From assembly GCA_005884745.1 (NCBI GenBank), contig VAZU01000037.1, forward strand, positions 1 to 23,412: DNA of 23,412 bases. Direction: 5' to 3'. This stretch comes from Alphaproteobacteria bacterium. Its GTDB lineage: Bacteria > Pseudomonadota > Alphaproteobacteria > Rhizobiales > Xanthobacteraceae. Position 1 is the stretch's first letter; every line of letters begins with the position of its first letter. This document shows positions 7,070 to 14,322 of the stretch, one piece after another. The position numbers were made by a program, and so were the translations under genes. The notes beneath the pieces were generated by a model. It saw nothing but the letters and a program-made list of their open reading frames with translations. It did not search any database and was not told the DNA's origin.

Positions 7070-8280
7070 GACGGCCGTGCAAGCGCCGCGGCGATGCGGC
7101 TCACCAGCATCCTGGCGACTTCGCGCTTGGGCTGCAGCGGCCAGGTTTCCACGCCATCCGCGGTGACGAGGTGGATGCGGTTGCTCTCGCCGCCCATGAT
7201 GCCGGTCCCCTCGGACACGTCGTTGGCGAGGATCCAGTCGCAATGCTTGCGCGCGAGCTTCATCTTGGCGTTCTCGATGACCCGCTCGGTCTCGGCCGCG
7301 AACCCGATGACCAGCGCCGGCCGCTTGGATTTGCGGCCGGCGACCGCAGCCAGAATGTCCGGGTTCTCGGCTAGCACCAGCGCGGGAACCTCGGTGCCCT
7401 TCTTGAACTTCCGGGTGTTCGGCGCTGCGACCCGCCAATCGGCGACCGCCGCCGCGAATACCGCGACGTCGGCCGGCAAGGCTTTTTCCACGGCTTCGAG
7501 CATGTCGCGCGCGGTCTCGACGTGAACGATGTTGATCCCGGCCGGATCGGGCAAGTCGACGGGCCCGGATATCAGCGTCACCTCGGCGCCGGCATCGGCG
7601 GCCGCGCGGGCGATGGCGTGGCCTTGCCTGCCGGAGGAGCGATTGGCGATGTAGCGCACCGGATCGATCGGTTCATGGGTAGGCCCGGAAGTGACGATGA
7701 CGCGCCGGCCTTGCAGCGGCTTGACCCCCTCGTTGCCGCCCAGCAGCTGCTCGATTGCAGCGACGATTTCCAGCGGCTCGGCCATGCGGCCGACGCCGTG
7801 CTCGCCGCGCTCCGCCATCGCGCCCGCGTTCGGCCCCACGCAGGCGATGCCGTCGGCGGCAAGCAGCGCGAAATTGCGCCGGGTCGCCGCGTGCTCCCAC
7901 ATGCGCGGGTTCATCGCCGGGGCGATCAGCACCGGCCTGTCGGTCGCGAGCAGAACCGTGGAAGCGAGATCGTCGGCATGGCCGCCCGCCATCTTGGCCA
8001 ACAGGTCGGCGGTTGCCGGCGCCACAACGACGAGATCCGTTTCGCGCGCCAGCCGGATGTGACCGACGTCGAATTCGCTGCGGGGATCGAACAAATCGGT
8101 GAACGCCCGCTCGCCGGCAATCGCGCCGACCGCGAGCGGCGTGATGAACTGTTGGCCGCCTTTGGTGAGAATCGCCCGCACCGCCGCGCCGCGCTCTTGC
8201 AAGCGCCGGATCAGGTCGAGCGATTTATAGGCGGCGATGCCGCCGCCGATCACCAGCAGGATCCGTTCGCCCTGGAGCAT
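7066..8280 (-). CDS. coaBC: Bifunctional phosphopantothenoylcysteine decarboxylase / phosphopantothenate-cysteine ligase
   Basis: Carries out the second and third steps of CoA synthesis from phosphopantothenate: CTP-dependent coupling to cysteine (CoaB) and FMN-dependent decarboxylation (CoaC). It is 404 aa, the normal length. The CoaC half (1-180) has GGGIAAYKS, the catalytic His in DVGHIRLAR (H74), VAPATADLLAKMAGG for FMN, and PAMN (121-124). The CoaB half (from about 190) has VTSGPTHEPIDPVRYIANRSSG, VFAAAVADWR, the lysine motif KFKKG (291-295) and NPDIL. At the substrate-flap site where E. coli Dfp has Cys158, the sequence is MAERGEHGVGRM with Arg158 in the aligned position, so the classical proton-donor Cys is absent. 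The stop overlaps the dut start. The next gene upstream, an orphan antitoxin, ends 30 bp before it. Confidence 0.96.
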   Translation of the reverse strand: MLQGERILLVIGGGIAAYKSLDLIRRLQERGAAVRAILTKGGQQFITPLAVGAIAGERAFTDLFDPRSEFDVGHIRLARETDLVVVAPATADLLAKMAGGHADDLASTVLLATDRPVLIAPAMNPRMWEHAATRRNFALLAADGIACVGPNAGAMAERGEHGVGRMAEPLEIVAAIEQLLGGNEGVKPLQGRRVIVTSGPTHEPIDPVRYIANRSSGRQGHAIARAAADAGAEVTLISGPVDLPDPAGINIVHVETARDMLEAVEKALPADVAVFAAAVADWRVAAPNTRKFKKGTEVPALVLAENPDILAAVAGRKSKRPALVIGFAAETERVIENAKMKLARKHCDWILANDVSEGTGIMGGESNRIHLVTADGVETWPLQPKREVARMLVSRIAAALARPS

Positions 8281-8310
8281 CCGCGCTGTTCCATCTCGCC
8301 GGGATCTGGC

Positions 8311-8628
8311 TCAGCGCTCCGCATCGACCGCGAGATGCACTCCCGCAACTCGCTGCAGTTTGCCGATGACCATGAACAAATTGCTGGCGCGCGGATTGCC
8401 TTTCGGGCCGAGCATGCGCATCAGACTTTTCGACGAGGTGCCGGTCTCGCGTGCAAGCTTTTCAAAACCGATCGTCGCATTGATATAATCGCGCAGCACG
8501 GCCTTTCCGATCTCGAGCTCTCCCGAAAGCAACTGCTCCACCGCTTCCGTAAGCAGCGCCCGCCGGAATGCTGCATCACGTTCGGCCCGCACCTTCACGG
8601 TTTGCTTGAAATCCTTTGTCAGAGCCAT
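8311..8628 (-). CDS. Orphan HigA-like antitoxin / HTH regulator of a type II toxin-antitoxin pair
   Basis: A protein of 105 aa. It resembles the addiction-module antidote family that accompanies RelE/HigB-type toxins (COG3636-like): an N-terminal ALTKDFKQTVKVRAERDAAF segment, LRDYINATIGFEKLA, and the diagnostic SLMRMLGPKGNPRASNLF helix-turn-helix core (about residues 66-84). Such proteins neutralise the toxin and repress their own promoter. The ATG at 8628 is chosen because the family N-terminus begins there and GGGA lies about 8 bases upstream; a 28-codon upstream extension in frame encodes no family sequence. The toxin gene that should precede it is reduced to a 32-codon fragment ending one base before this ATG. 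It lies between ubiB and coaBC on their strand, so it may be expressed by read-through or from the palindrome-bearing promoter region at 8732-8747. Confidence 0.85.
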   Translation of the reverse strand: MALTKDFKQTVKVRAERDAAFRRALLTEAVEQLLSGELEIGKAVLRDYINATIGFEKLARETGTSSKSLMRMLGPKGNPRASNLFMVIGKLQRVAGVHLAVDAER

Positions 8629-8629
8629 A

Positions 8630-8728
8630 TCACGTTCCCGCAGCGGCCTGAGCGTCCAGGGCGTCGAACCACGTCCCGAAGGGACTGCGGCCCGTGCCGT
8701 CCAGGTATTCAAGTATCTGCACGTTCAC
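8630..8728 (-). pseudogene. Truncated RelE/HigB-type toxin remnant
   Basis: Starting at GTG 8728, the minus strand encodes 32 residues containing ILEYLDGTGRSPFGTWFDAL followed by DAQAAAGT and a TGA. This matches the N-terminal third of the roughly 100-aa addiction-module killer family (pattern YLD..GRSPF..WFD.LD.QAAA). In that family the chain continues after AAA into the catalytic RelE-fold core. Here it stops at once and the antitoxin ATG follows after one base, as if an internal deletion had removed about 65-70 codons. The residues of the RNase core are gone, so it cannot be an active toxin. The family match is from memory of the conserved pattern. Confidence 0.75.
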
Positions 8729-8731
8729 ATA

Positions 8732-8747
8732 GTATCACATGTGTTAC
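8732..8747. promoter_or_regulatory. Palindromic candidate operator of the decayed toxin-antitoxin locus
   Basis: gtatcacatgtgttac is a palindrome matching its reverse complement at 14 of 16 positions. It lies 4 bp upstream of the toxin remnant start and 18 bp after the ubiB stop. Type II antitoxins bind such palindromes to autorepress, so this is the likely binding site of the 8311-8628 product. TTGCAT at 8755-8750 on the minus strand could serve as a -35 box; no good -10 is evident. Confidence 0.5.
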
Positions 8748-8765
8748 CATGCAAGGCACCAGCCC

Positions 8766-10424
8766 TCAGCCCCAGACCAGCATGGCGGCCAGCAGCGCCA
8801 CGATCAGCCACAGCGCCACACCCGTCCATCGGCTATGGCCCGCTTGGGCCGCCCCGATCGCCGCGACGGTCTCGGGCGCGAGCACGATGCCGTTGCGGGT
8901 GACCGCGTCGATATGGTCGAGCACGACCGCGGCGCGGCCGAGCAGCTCCGGCACCCCGCCGAGAAAACGGCCGAGCTCCACGGCGCCTTCGGCCGCCTGC
9001 TCGATGCGGCCCGCGGGCCCGAGATGCCGCTCGACCCATTGCCGCACCACCGGGTCCGAGGTCGACCACATGTCGAGCCCGGGGTCGAGCGAGCGCGCCA
9101 CGCCCTCCACCACCACCATGGTCTTTTGCAGCAGCAGCAATTCCGGCCGGGTCCGCATATCGAACAGGCTGGTCACTTCGAACAGCAGATTGAGCAGCTT
9201 GGCCATCGAGATCTCGGCGGCGGTGCGGCTGTGGATCGGTTCGCCGATCGCCCGGATCGCCTGGGCAAAACTCTCGACCGAGTGCTGCGGCGGAACGTAC
9301 CCGGCTTCGAAATGCACTTCGGCCGTGCGCAGATAATCGCGGGTGATGAAGCCGTGCAGGATCTCGGCCAGGAACCGGCGCTCCTTGGGCCCGAGCCGGC
9401 CCATGATGCCGAAGTCGACCGCGATGAACCGGCCATTTGCGTCGACGAAGAGGTTGCCCGGGTGCATGTCGGCGTGAAAGAAGCCGTCGCGCAAGGCATG
9501 GCGCAGGAACGATTGCATCAGCGCGCGGGCGAGCTGCTTGAGGTCGAAGCCCCTGGCGATGAGCGCCGCGCGGTCGGACAGCGGCGTGGCATCGATCCAT
9601 TCCAGCGTGAGCACGTCCCTGGCGGTCCGCATCCAGTCGATCGCCGGCACGCGAAAATCCGGATCTTCCTTGGTGTTCTCCGCCATTTCCGAGATCGCCG
9701 CCGCCTCGAGGCGCAGATCCATCTCGACCGCCACGCTGCGCGCCAGCGTATCCACCACTTCGACGATGCGCAGCCGCCGCGCCTCCGCGGACATCCGCTC
9801 GGCGTGGAAGGCGACGAATGCGAACGCCTCGAGATCGGTCTTGAAGCGGCGCTCGATGCCCGACCGCAGCACCTTGACGGCGACTGGCCGGCGCTCGCCT
9901 TGCTCGAGCACCTCGGCGCGATGCACCTGCGCGATCGAGGCGGCCGCAACCGGCGGGCCGAAGCTCGCGAAACTGTCACGCAGCGGCGCGCCGAGCGCGC
10001 TGGCGACGGCGGCCTCGGCCTCGGCCTGCGGAAACGGCGCCATTCGGTCCTGCAGGCTTTCGAGATCGCGCGACAGCGCCGCGCCGACGATATCCGGCCG
10101 CGTTGCCAAAAACTGTCCGAGCTTGACGTAGCTCGGGCCGAGCCTGGTCAGCGCCGCGGCGAGCCGCACCGCGCCGGCTGTGCCCGCCGCCCCCGCCGCC
10201 CCCGCCGCCGCGGTCGCTCCGGTCCGCCGTTCGATGAGCCTGCCGAGACGCAGCACGAGACCGATCGGCCACGGGAAGAACACCGGATCCAACAGGCCGA
10301 ATACCCCCTCGCGCGCGAACACGAAGCCGGCGCGGGCGAGCCGCGCCAGATGCGCGGGAGCCAACACCATGGGGGGACGCCGCACGGGCGATTCCGGCGC
10401 GCTGCCGCGGAGCAGGAGATTCAT
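8766..10424 (-). CDS. ubiB: UbiB-family atypical kinase/ATPase for ubiquinone biosynthesis
   Basis: A membrane-associated protein-kinase-like ATPase (ABC1/ADCK/UbiB family) needed for aerobic ubiquinone synthesis. It is 552 aa, normal for the family. Visible motifs are the KxGQ motif in YVKLGQFLATRPDI, the Ala-rich nucleotide loop AAASIAQVHRA, the invariant Lys in VAVKVLRSG, the ExD motif in EMDLRLEA, the catalytic HADMHPGNLFV and the metal-binding VDFGIMGRLG. The C-terminus ends in one or two hydrophobic helices (WTGVALWLIVALLAAMLVWG), the usual membrane anchor. The ATG at 10424 lies 17 bp after the ubiE stop but has no clear ribosome site; an in-frame ATG 18 codons downstream gives an N-terminus closer to relatives. 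A run of Gly-Ala-Ala repeats interrupts the region before the KxGQ motif (see repeat at 10183). It forms an operon with ubiE. Confidence 0.94.
   Translation of the reverse strand: MNLLLRGSAPESPVRRPPMVLAPAHLARLARAGFVFAREGVFGLLDPVFFPWPIGLVLRLGRLIERRTGATAAAGAAGAAGTAGAVRLAAALTRLGPSYVKLGQFLATRPDIVGAALSRDLESLQDRMAPFPQAEAEAAVASALGAPLRDSFASFGPPVAAASIAQVHRAEVLEQGERRPVAVKVLRSGIERRFKTDLEAFAFVAFHAERMSAEARRLRIVEVVDTLARSVAVEMDLRLEAAAISEMAENTKEDPDFRVPAIDWMRTARDVLTLEWIDATPLSDRAALIARGFDLKQLARALMQSFLRHALRDGFFHADMHPGNLFVDANGRFIAVDFGIMGRLGPKERRFLAEILHGFITRDYLRTAEVHFEAGYVPPQHSVESFAQAIRAIGEPIHSRTAAEISMAKLLNLLFEVTSLFDMRTRPELLLLQKTMVVVEGVARSLDPGLDMWSTSDPVVRQWVERHLGPAGRIEQAAEGAVELGRFLGGVPELLGRAAVVLDHIDAVTRNGIVLAPETVAAIGAAQAGHSRWTGVALWLIVALLAAMLVWG
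10183..10209. repeat. Three exact copies of a 9-bp unit inside ubiB
   Basis: cccgccgcc occurs three times head to tail with no mismatch. On the minus strand it encodes Gly-Ala-Ala-type repeats in the linker between the N-terminal helices and the KxGQ motif of UbiB. Each unit is 9 bp, so gain or loss keeps the frame. Confidence 0.85.
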
Positions 10425-10441
10425 ATGCGGGCGCGCCGAGA

Positions 10442-11209
10442 TCACAGCCTCCAGCCGGAGTGGAGCGCCACGATGCCGCCGGACATGCGCCGATGCGACA
10501 CCCGGCGGAAGCCGGCGCCGTGCAGCATCGCGGCGAGCGTCTCCGGCTGCGGAAATCGGCGGATCGATTCCACCAGGTAGCGGTAGGGCTCGGCGTCGCC
10601 CACCACCGCCCGCCCCAGGGCCGGAATGATCCGGAACGAATAGAGATCGTACAGTCGATCGAGGCCCGGAACGTCGACGGCGGAGAATTCCAGGCACAAA
10701 AAATGCCCGAGCGGCTTGAGCACGCGAAACGCCTCGCCGAGCGCCCGCTCGATGCGCGGAACGTTGCGCATGCCGAAGGCGATCGAGACGGCGTCGTAGC
10801 TCAAATCGGCGAACGGCAGATGCTCGGCATTGCCCTCGACGAAGCTCACGGCATCCTCGAGGCCGCGCTCCCGCGCGCGCTCGCGGCCGACCTGCAGCAT
10901 GTCCGCGCTCGCATCGAGGACCGTGGCGCGCGTAGCCGAGCCGCCGGCTTCGACGACGCGAAACGCGACGTCCCCGGTGCCGCCCGCCACGTCGAGCAGC
11001 CGGAACGCTCGTGTCTGCCGCGGCGGGTTTATCGCGGTGACGAGCGCATCCTTCCAGGCCCGATGCAGCCCGCCCGACATCAGGTCGTTCATGAGATCGT
11101 AGCGCCGCGCCACCTTGCGGAACACGTCGTCGACGAGGTCCTGCTTGTCGGCGAGCGGCACATTGCGGAAACCGAAATCGGTCTCGCGATTTGCCGGATT
11201 TTCGCCCAT
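10442..11209 (-). CDS. ubiE: Ubiquinone/menaquinone biosynthesis C-methyltransferase UbiE
   Basis: SAM-dependent C-methyltransferase that converts 2-polyprenyl-6-methoxybenzoquinol to its 3-methyl form in ubiquinone synthesis (and demethylmenaquinol where menaquinone is made). It is 255 aa, typical. Diagnostic segments are VFRKVARRYDLMNDLMSGGLHRAWK near the N-terminus, the SAM-binding LLDVAGGTGDVAFRV, DASADMLQVGRERA, EGNAEHLPFAD, the family-specific AFGMRNVPRIERAL and FSFRI-like YSFRIIPALG. The ATG at 11209 has GGAG 7 bases upstream. It is followed 17 bp later by ubiB and is divergent from mutM across 86 bp, which must contain both promoters. With no menaquinone genes in the window, ubiquinone is the likelier pathway. 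Confidence 0.96.
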   Translation of the reverse strand: MGENPANRETDFGFRNVPLADKQDLVDDVFRKVARRYDLMNDLMSGGLHRAWKDALVTAINPPRQTRAFRLLDVAGGTGDVAFRVVEAGGSATRATVLDASADMLQVGRERARERGLEDAVSFVEGNAEHLPFADLSYDAVSIAFGMRNVPRIERALGEAFRVLKPLGHFLCLEFSAVDVPGLDRLYDLYSFRIIPALGRAVVGDAEPYRYLVESIRRFPQPETLAAMLHGAGFRRVSHRRMSGGIVALHSGWRL

Positions 11210-11295
11210 GCCATGGCTCCGATCGCTGTTTCGACCATAGCGCGGGGGCGGCTGGGGCGCTATCTAATCCCCGGAAATCGCCTGACGGAGTAAAC

Positions 11296-12174
11296 GTGCC
11301 GGAACTTCCCGAGGTCGAAACGGTCCGGCGGGGCCTCGCCCCGGCGATGGAGCGCGCCTCCTTCCTGGCGGTTCAGGCCCACCGCGAGGACCTGCGCTGG
11401 CCGCTGCCGGCGAATTTCGCGCGGCGGCTGGTCGGGGCGAGCGTCGAAGCGCTTCGCCGCCGCGCCAAATATCTGCTCGCCGATCTCTCCTCGGGCGAGG
11501 TGCTGGTCATGCATCTGGGCATGTCGGGCTCGTTCCGGGTGCTCGACGGCGCCGCGGAACATGCCCCCGGCGCGTTGCATTTCGCGCGCTCGCGCTCGCT
11601 CGCTCACGATCACGTGGTGTTCCGCATGTCGTCCGGCGCGACGGTAACGTTCAACGACCCGCGCCGGTTCGGATTCATGCTGCTCGTGCCCCGCGCCGAG
11701 CTCGAAAAACATCCGCTGATGCGGATCGGCCCCGAGCCGCTCGACCGCGCCTTCACGCCGGCAAGCCTCGCGTGGGCCTGCGCCGGGAAGGCGACGAGTC
11801 TGAAAGCCGCACTGCTCGACCAGAAGGTCGTGGCCGGGCTCGGCAACATCTACGTCTGCGAGGCGCTCAACCGCGCGCGGCTCTCGCCGCGGCGCCGGGC
11901 CTCGACGCTGGCGACGCGCAATGGCGCGCCCACGCCGCACGCCGAACGGCTGGTCGCGGCGATCAAGGCCGTGCTCGAGGATGCCATTGCGGCCGGCGGC
12001 TCCTCGTTGCGCGACCATCGCCGCACCGACGGCGAGCTCGGGAGCTTTCAGCACAAATTCCGCGTCTACGACCGCGAGAGCGGCCGCTGTCCGACCCGCG
12101 GCTGCCCCGGCATCGTGCGGCGCGTTACCCAGAACGGCCGCTCCACGTTCTTTTGTCCCGTATGTCAGAAGTGA
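11296..12174 (+). CDS. mutM: Formamidopyrimidine-DNA glycosylase (Fpg)
   Basis: Base-excision repair enzyme that removes 8-oxoguanine and formamidopyrimidines and nicks the abasic site. It is 292 aa. The start is GTG at 11296, fixed by the invariant N-terminus PELPEVETVRRGL, in which Pro becomes residue 1 after Met removal and is the Schiff-base nucleophile, followed by the catalytic Glu. GGAG lies about 7 bases upstream. The conserved Lys in RRAKYLL, the void-filling MSGSFRV loop, NDPRRFGF, the helix-two-turn-helix segment LDQKVVAGLGNIYVCEAL and the C-terminal zinc finger are all present. The finger reads CPTRGC...FFCPVCQ, a C-x4-C first pair instead of C-x2-C, a spacing I recall from alphaproteobacterial Fpg. 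It is followed 22 bp later by an enoyl-CoA hydratase gene on the same strand. Confidence 0.97.
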   Translation: MPELPEVETVRRGLAPAMERASFLAVQAHREDLRWPLPANFARRLVGASVEALRRRAKYLLADLSSGEVLVMHLGMSGSFRVLDGAAEHAPGALHFARSRSLAHDHVVFRMSSGATVTFNDPRRFGFMLLVPRAELEKHPLMRIGPEPLDRAFTPASLAWACAGKATSLKAALLDQKVVAGLGNIYVCEALNRARLSPRRRASTLATRNGAPTPHAERLVAAIKAVLEDAIAAGGSSLRDHRRTDGELGSFQHKFRVYDRESGRCPTRGCPGIVRRVTQNGRSTFFCPVCQK

Positions 12175-12196
12175 TCGGATGAACCAAGAGGGCGTC

Positions 12197-12970
12197 ATGA
12201 GCTACGAGAACGTCGAGATCGAGACCCGCGGCAAGGTGGGCATCATTCGCCTCAACCGTCCCCAGGCGCTCAACGCCCTCAACGCGGCGTTGATCGCGGA
12301 TTTGAGTCATGCGGTCGACGCCTTCGAGGCATCGTCCGCGATCGGATGCATCGTCATCACCGGTTCGGAGAAGGCGTTTGCGGCGGGCGCCGACATCAAG
12401 GAGATGGCCGGCAAGACCTACATGGACGCATTCCTGGGCGATTTCGCCGCCCAATGGGACCGCGTCGCGCGTGCGCGCAAACCGGTGATCGCCGCAGTCG
12501 CCGGCTTCGCGCTGGGCGGCGGCTGCGAGCTCGCGATGATGTGCGACCTCATCCTGGCGGCGGACAATGCCAAGTTCGGCCAGCCGGAAATCAAGCTCGG
12601 CGTCATTCCCGGCATCGGCGGCACGCAGCGCCTGACCCGCGCGGTCGGCAAGGCCAAGGCCATGGACCTTTGCCTCACCGGCCGGATGATGGATGCGCAG
12701 GAAGCGGAGCGCGCGGGGTTGGTGGCCCGGATCGTGCCGCTGGCGAATCTGTTGGAGGAGGCGGTGAAGACCGCCGAGACGATCGCGTCGATGTCGCTGC
12801 CGGCCGTCATGCTCGCCAAGGAAAGCATCAACCGCGCCTTCGAAGTTTCGCTCGCCGAGGGTGTGCGCTTCGAGCGGCGGGTGTTTCACTCCTTGTTCGC
12901 GACCGAGGACCAGAAGGAGGGCATGGCGGCCTTCATCGAGAAGCGCGCGCCGAAATTCCGCAATCGATGA
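12197..12970 (+). CDS. Enoyl-CoA hydratase
   Basis: Crotonase-family enzyme that hydrates 2-trans-enoyl-CoA to 3-hydroxyacyl-CoA in beta-oxidation. It is 257 aa, the standard size. The oxyanion-hole segments AFAAGADIKEMA and AGFALGGGCELAMMCD are clear, and both catalytic Glu residues are kept, in GGGCELA and in GQPEIKLGVIPGIGGTQRL. The start at 12197 gives the usual N-terminus (MSYENVEIETRGKVGII) and has GAGGG 5-9 bases upstream; an ATG six codons earlier (12179) is less likely. It sits just after mutM. In several Hyphomicrobiales, by recall, the mutM-hydratase pair is followed by rpsT and dnaA; here a MoeB-like gene follows instead. Confidence 0.93.
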   Translation: MSYENVEIETRGKVGIIRLNRPQALNALNAALIADLSHAVDAFEASSAIGCIVITGSEKAFAAGADIKEMAGKTYMDAFLGDFAAQWDRVARARKPVIAAVAGFALGGGCELAMMCDLILAADNAKFGQPEIKLGVIPGIGGTQRLTRAVGKAKAMDLCLTGRMMDAQEAERAGLVARIVPLANLLEEAVKTAETIASMSLPAVMLAKESINRAFEVSLAEGVRFERRVFHSLFATEDQKEGMAAFIEKRAPKFRNR

Positions 12971-13034
12971 ACGCCGTCGCGTGCCGGCTGGCGAAGGCGA
13001 TCGACGATGGCGATATAAGCCACGAGGCAAGCCG

Positions 13035-13838
13035 ATGCTGACCGATGAGGAGATCGAGCGTTACGCCCGCCACATCGTATTGCGCGAGGTCGGCGGACCG
13101 GGCCAGCTCGCGTTGCGGCGCGCCCGGGTGCTCGTGATCGGCGCCGGCGGGCTCGGCGCGCCGGTGCTGCTGTATCTCGCCGCCGCGGGCGTCGGCACGC
13201 TCGGCGTCGTCGATGACGACGCCGTGTCGCTTTCCAATCTTCAGCGCCAAGTCATCCACGGCACTCCGGACCTCGGCCGGCCCAAGGTCGACAGCGCGGC
13301 CGCGGTGATCGGGCGGCTCAACCCGAACGTCGCGATCGAACCCCATGCGGTGCGCCTGACCGCGGCGAATGCGCTCGATCTCATCGGCCGCTACGACCTC
13401 GTCGCCGACGGTTCCGACAATTTCGCCACCCGCTACCTCGTGTCCGACGCCTGTTATTTCGCGAGAAAACCGCTCGTCACCGCGGCGGTCGGCAGCTTCG
13501 ACGGCACGCTCACCACCATCCGGGCGCATGAGCGCGGCCCCGACGGTCGGCCCAACCCGACCTACCGCTGTCTATTCCCCGAGCCGCCGCCCGCCGGCAC
13601 GGTGCCGGCCTGCGCCGAGGCCGGTATCCTCGGGGCGCTGACCGGCATTCTCGGCTCGTTGATGGCGCTCGAAGTGATCCGGGAGATCGTCGGCTTCGGC
13701 GAGGGCCTGGTCGGCCGCCTGCTCATGCTCGACGCGCGATCGCTGCGTTTCGAGACGTTACGCTACGCCTGGGATCCCGGAAATCCGCTCTCGGGCGAGA
13801 AATCCGCGATCCGCGATCTCTCGGTTCACGCCGGCTGA
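13035..13838 (+). CDS. MoeB/ThiF/HesA-type adenylyltransferase lacking most zinc cysteines
   Basis: E1-like enzyme of 267 aa that should adenylate the C-terminal Gly-Gly of a small sulfur carrier protein such as MoaD or ThiS, for molybdopterin or thiamin synthesis. It starts with the typical ERYARHIVLREVGGPGQ, then the ATP loop VIGAGGLGAPV (35-43), LSNLQRQVIH, the catalytic Asp in DGSDNFATRYL (D126/D129 region), YRCLFPEPP and the conserved Cys193 in VPACAEAG. E. coli MoeB has two CxxC zinc pairs. Here the corresponding positions read TYRC (176-179) and NPLS (250-253), so only one of four Cys remains. The ATG at 13035 has GAGG about 9 bases upstream. The partner carrier protein is not in the window, so MoeB versus ThiF cannot be decided. 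Confidence 0.88.
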   Translation: MLTDEEIERYARHIVLREVGGPGQLALRRARVLVIGAGGLGAPVLLYLAAAGVGTLGVVDDDAVSLSNLQRQVIHGTPDLGRPKVDSAAAVIGRLNPNVAIEPHAVRLTAANALDLIGRYDLVADGSDNFATRYLVSDACYFARKPLVTAAVGSFDGTLTTIRAHERGPDGRPNPTYRCLFPEPPPAGTVPACAEAGILGALTGILGSLMALEVIREIVGFGEGLVGRLLMLDARSLRFETLRYAWDPGNPLSGEKSAIRDLSVHAG

Positions 13839-13853
13839 GCGGCACGCCCCGTA

Positions 13854-14216
13854 TCACTTGCTCCACACCGCCATGGTCGTGGGGCCCTTCATCACCTTCC
13901 ATTTGTTCTCGCCGGTCGCCGACACGATGAAGCAATTGGGCGTGCCGCCCTTCCAGGTGGTGCAGAAGCCGTCCTTGTCGAGCTTCCAGGTCCCTTCGCC
14001 CTTGAGGCCGGCGTTCCCGAGCGGCTGGCGCGCGACTTTGCCGTCCGGCGTGAACACCATCTTGAACTTGATGTTCGAGGGCGTCGACGAGGTGAACGGC
14101 TGGCCGTTGAAGAAGGTCGCCTGGATCTCGTTCGGCGCGAGTCGACCGGCTGCCAGTCCCGGCACGACGGCCGTGGCGAGGACGCCCGCCGCGACGCCCG
14201 CGATCATTGCGCGCAT
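13854..14216 (-). CDS. Small secreted protein of unknown function, paralogue-like to 14323-14730
   Basis: A 120-aa protein with an N-terminal signal peptide (hydrophobic AMIAGVAAGVLATAVVPGLAAG, likely cleaved near residue 23-24). I do not recognise its family with certainty; small periplasmic proteins of this pattern are common in Hyphomicrobiales. The mature part is about 97 aa, predicted beta-rich, with FTPDG (55-59), KGEGTW (W77), GFC (C85), NC (C95) and NKWKV. The two Cys probably form a disulfide. The ATG at 14216 has GGGAG 8 bases upstream, so the start is firm. It is on the same strand as, and 106 bp from, a second small secreted protein with the same arrangement of landmarks. It is convergent with the MoeB-like gene, with 15 bp between the stops. 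Confidence 0.8.
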   Translation of the reverse strand: MRAMIAGVAAGVLATAVVPGLAAGRLAPNEIQATFFNGQPFTSSTPSNIKFKMVFTPDGKVARQPLGNAGLKGEGTWKLDKDGFCTTWKGGTPNCFIVSATGENKWKVMKGPTTMAVWSK

Positions 14217-14322
14217 GATGTTCTCCCCCGGCTGGTGAACGCTCCACCATAAAGCAGGCGCGCGCCGGGCGGAATCGCCCCGCCTCGAAACAGCGCAGGG
14301 CCGCCTTTCGGCGGGAGCCCGA

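Noticed and set aside
8739..10580. A 613-codon open frame on the plus strand
   Set aside because: Antisense shadow of ubiB, whose kinase motifs are unambiguous on the minus strand.
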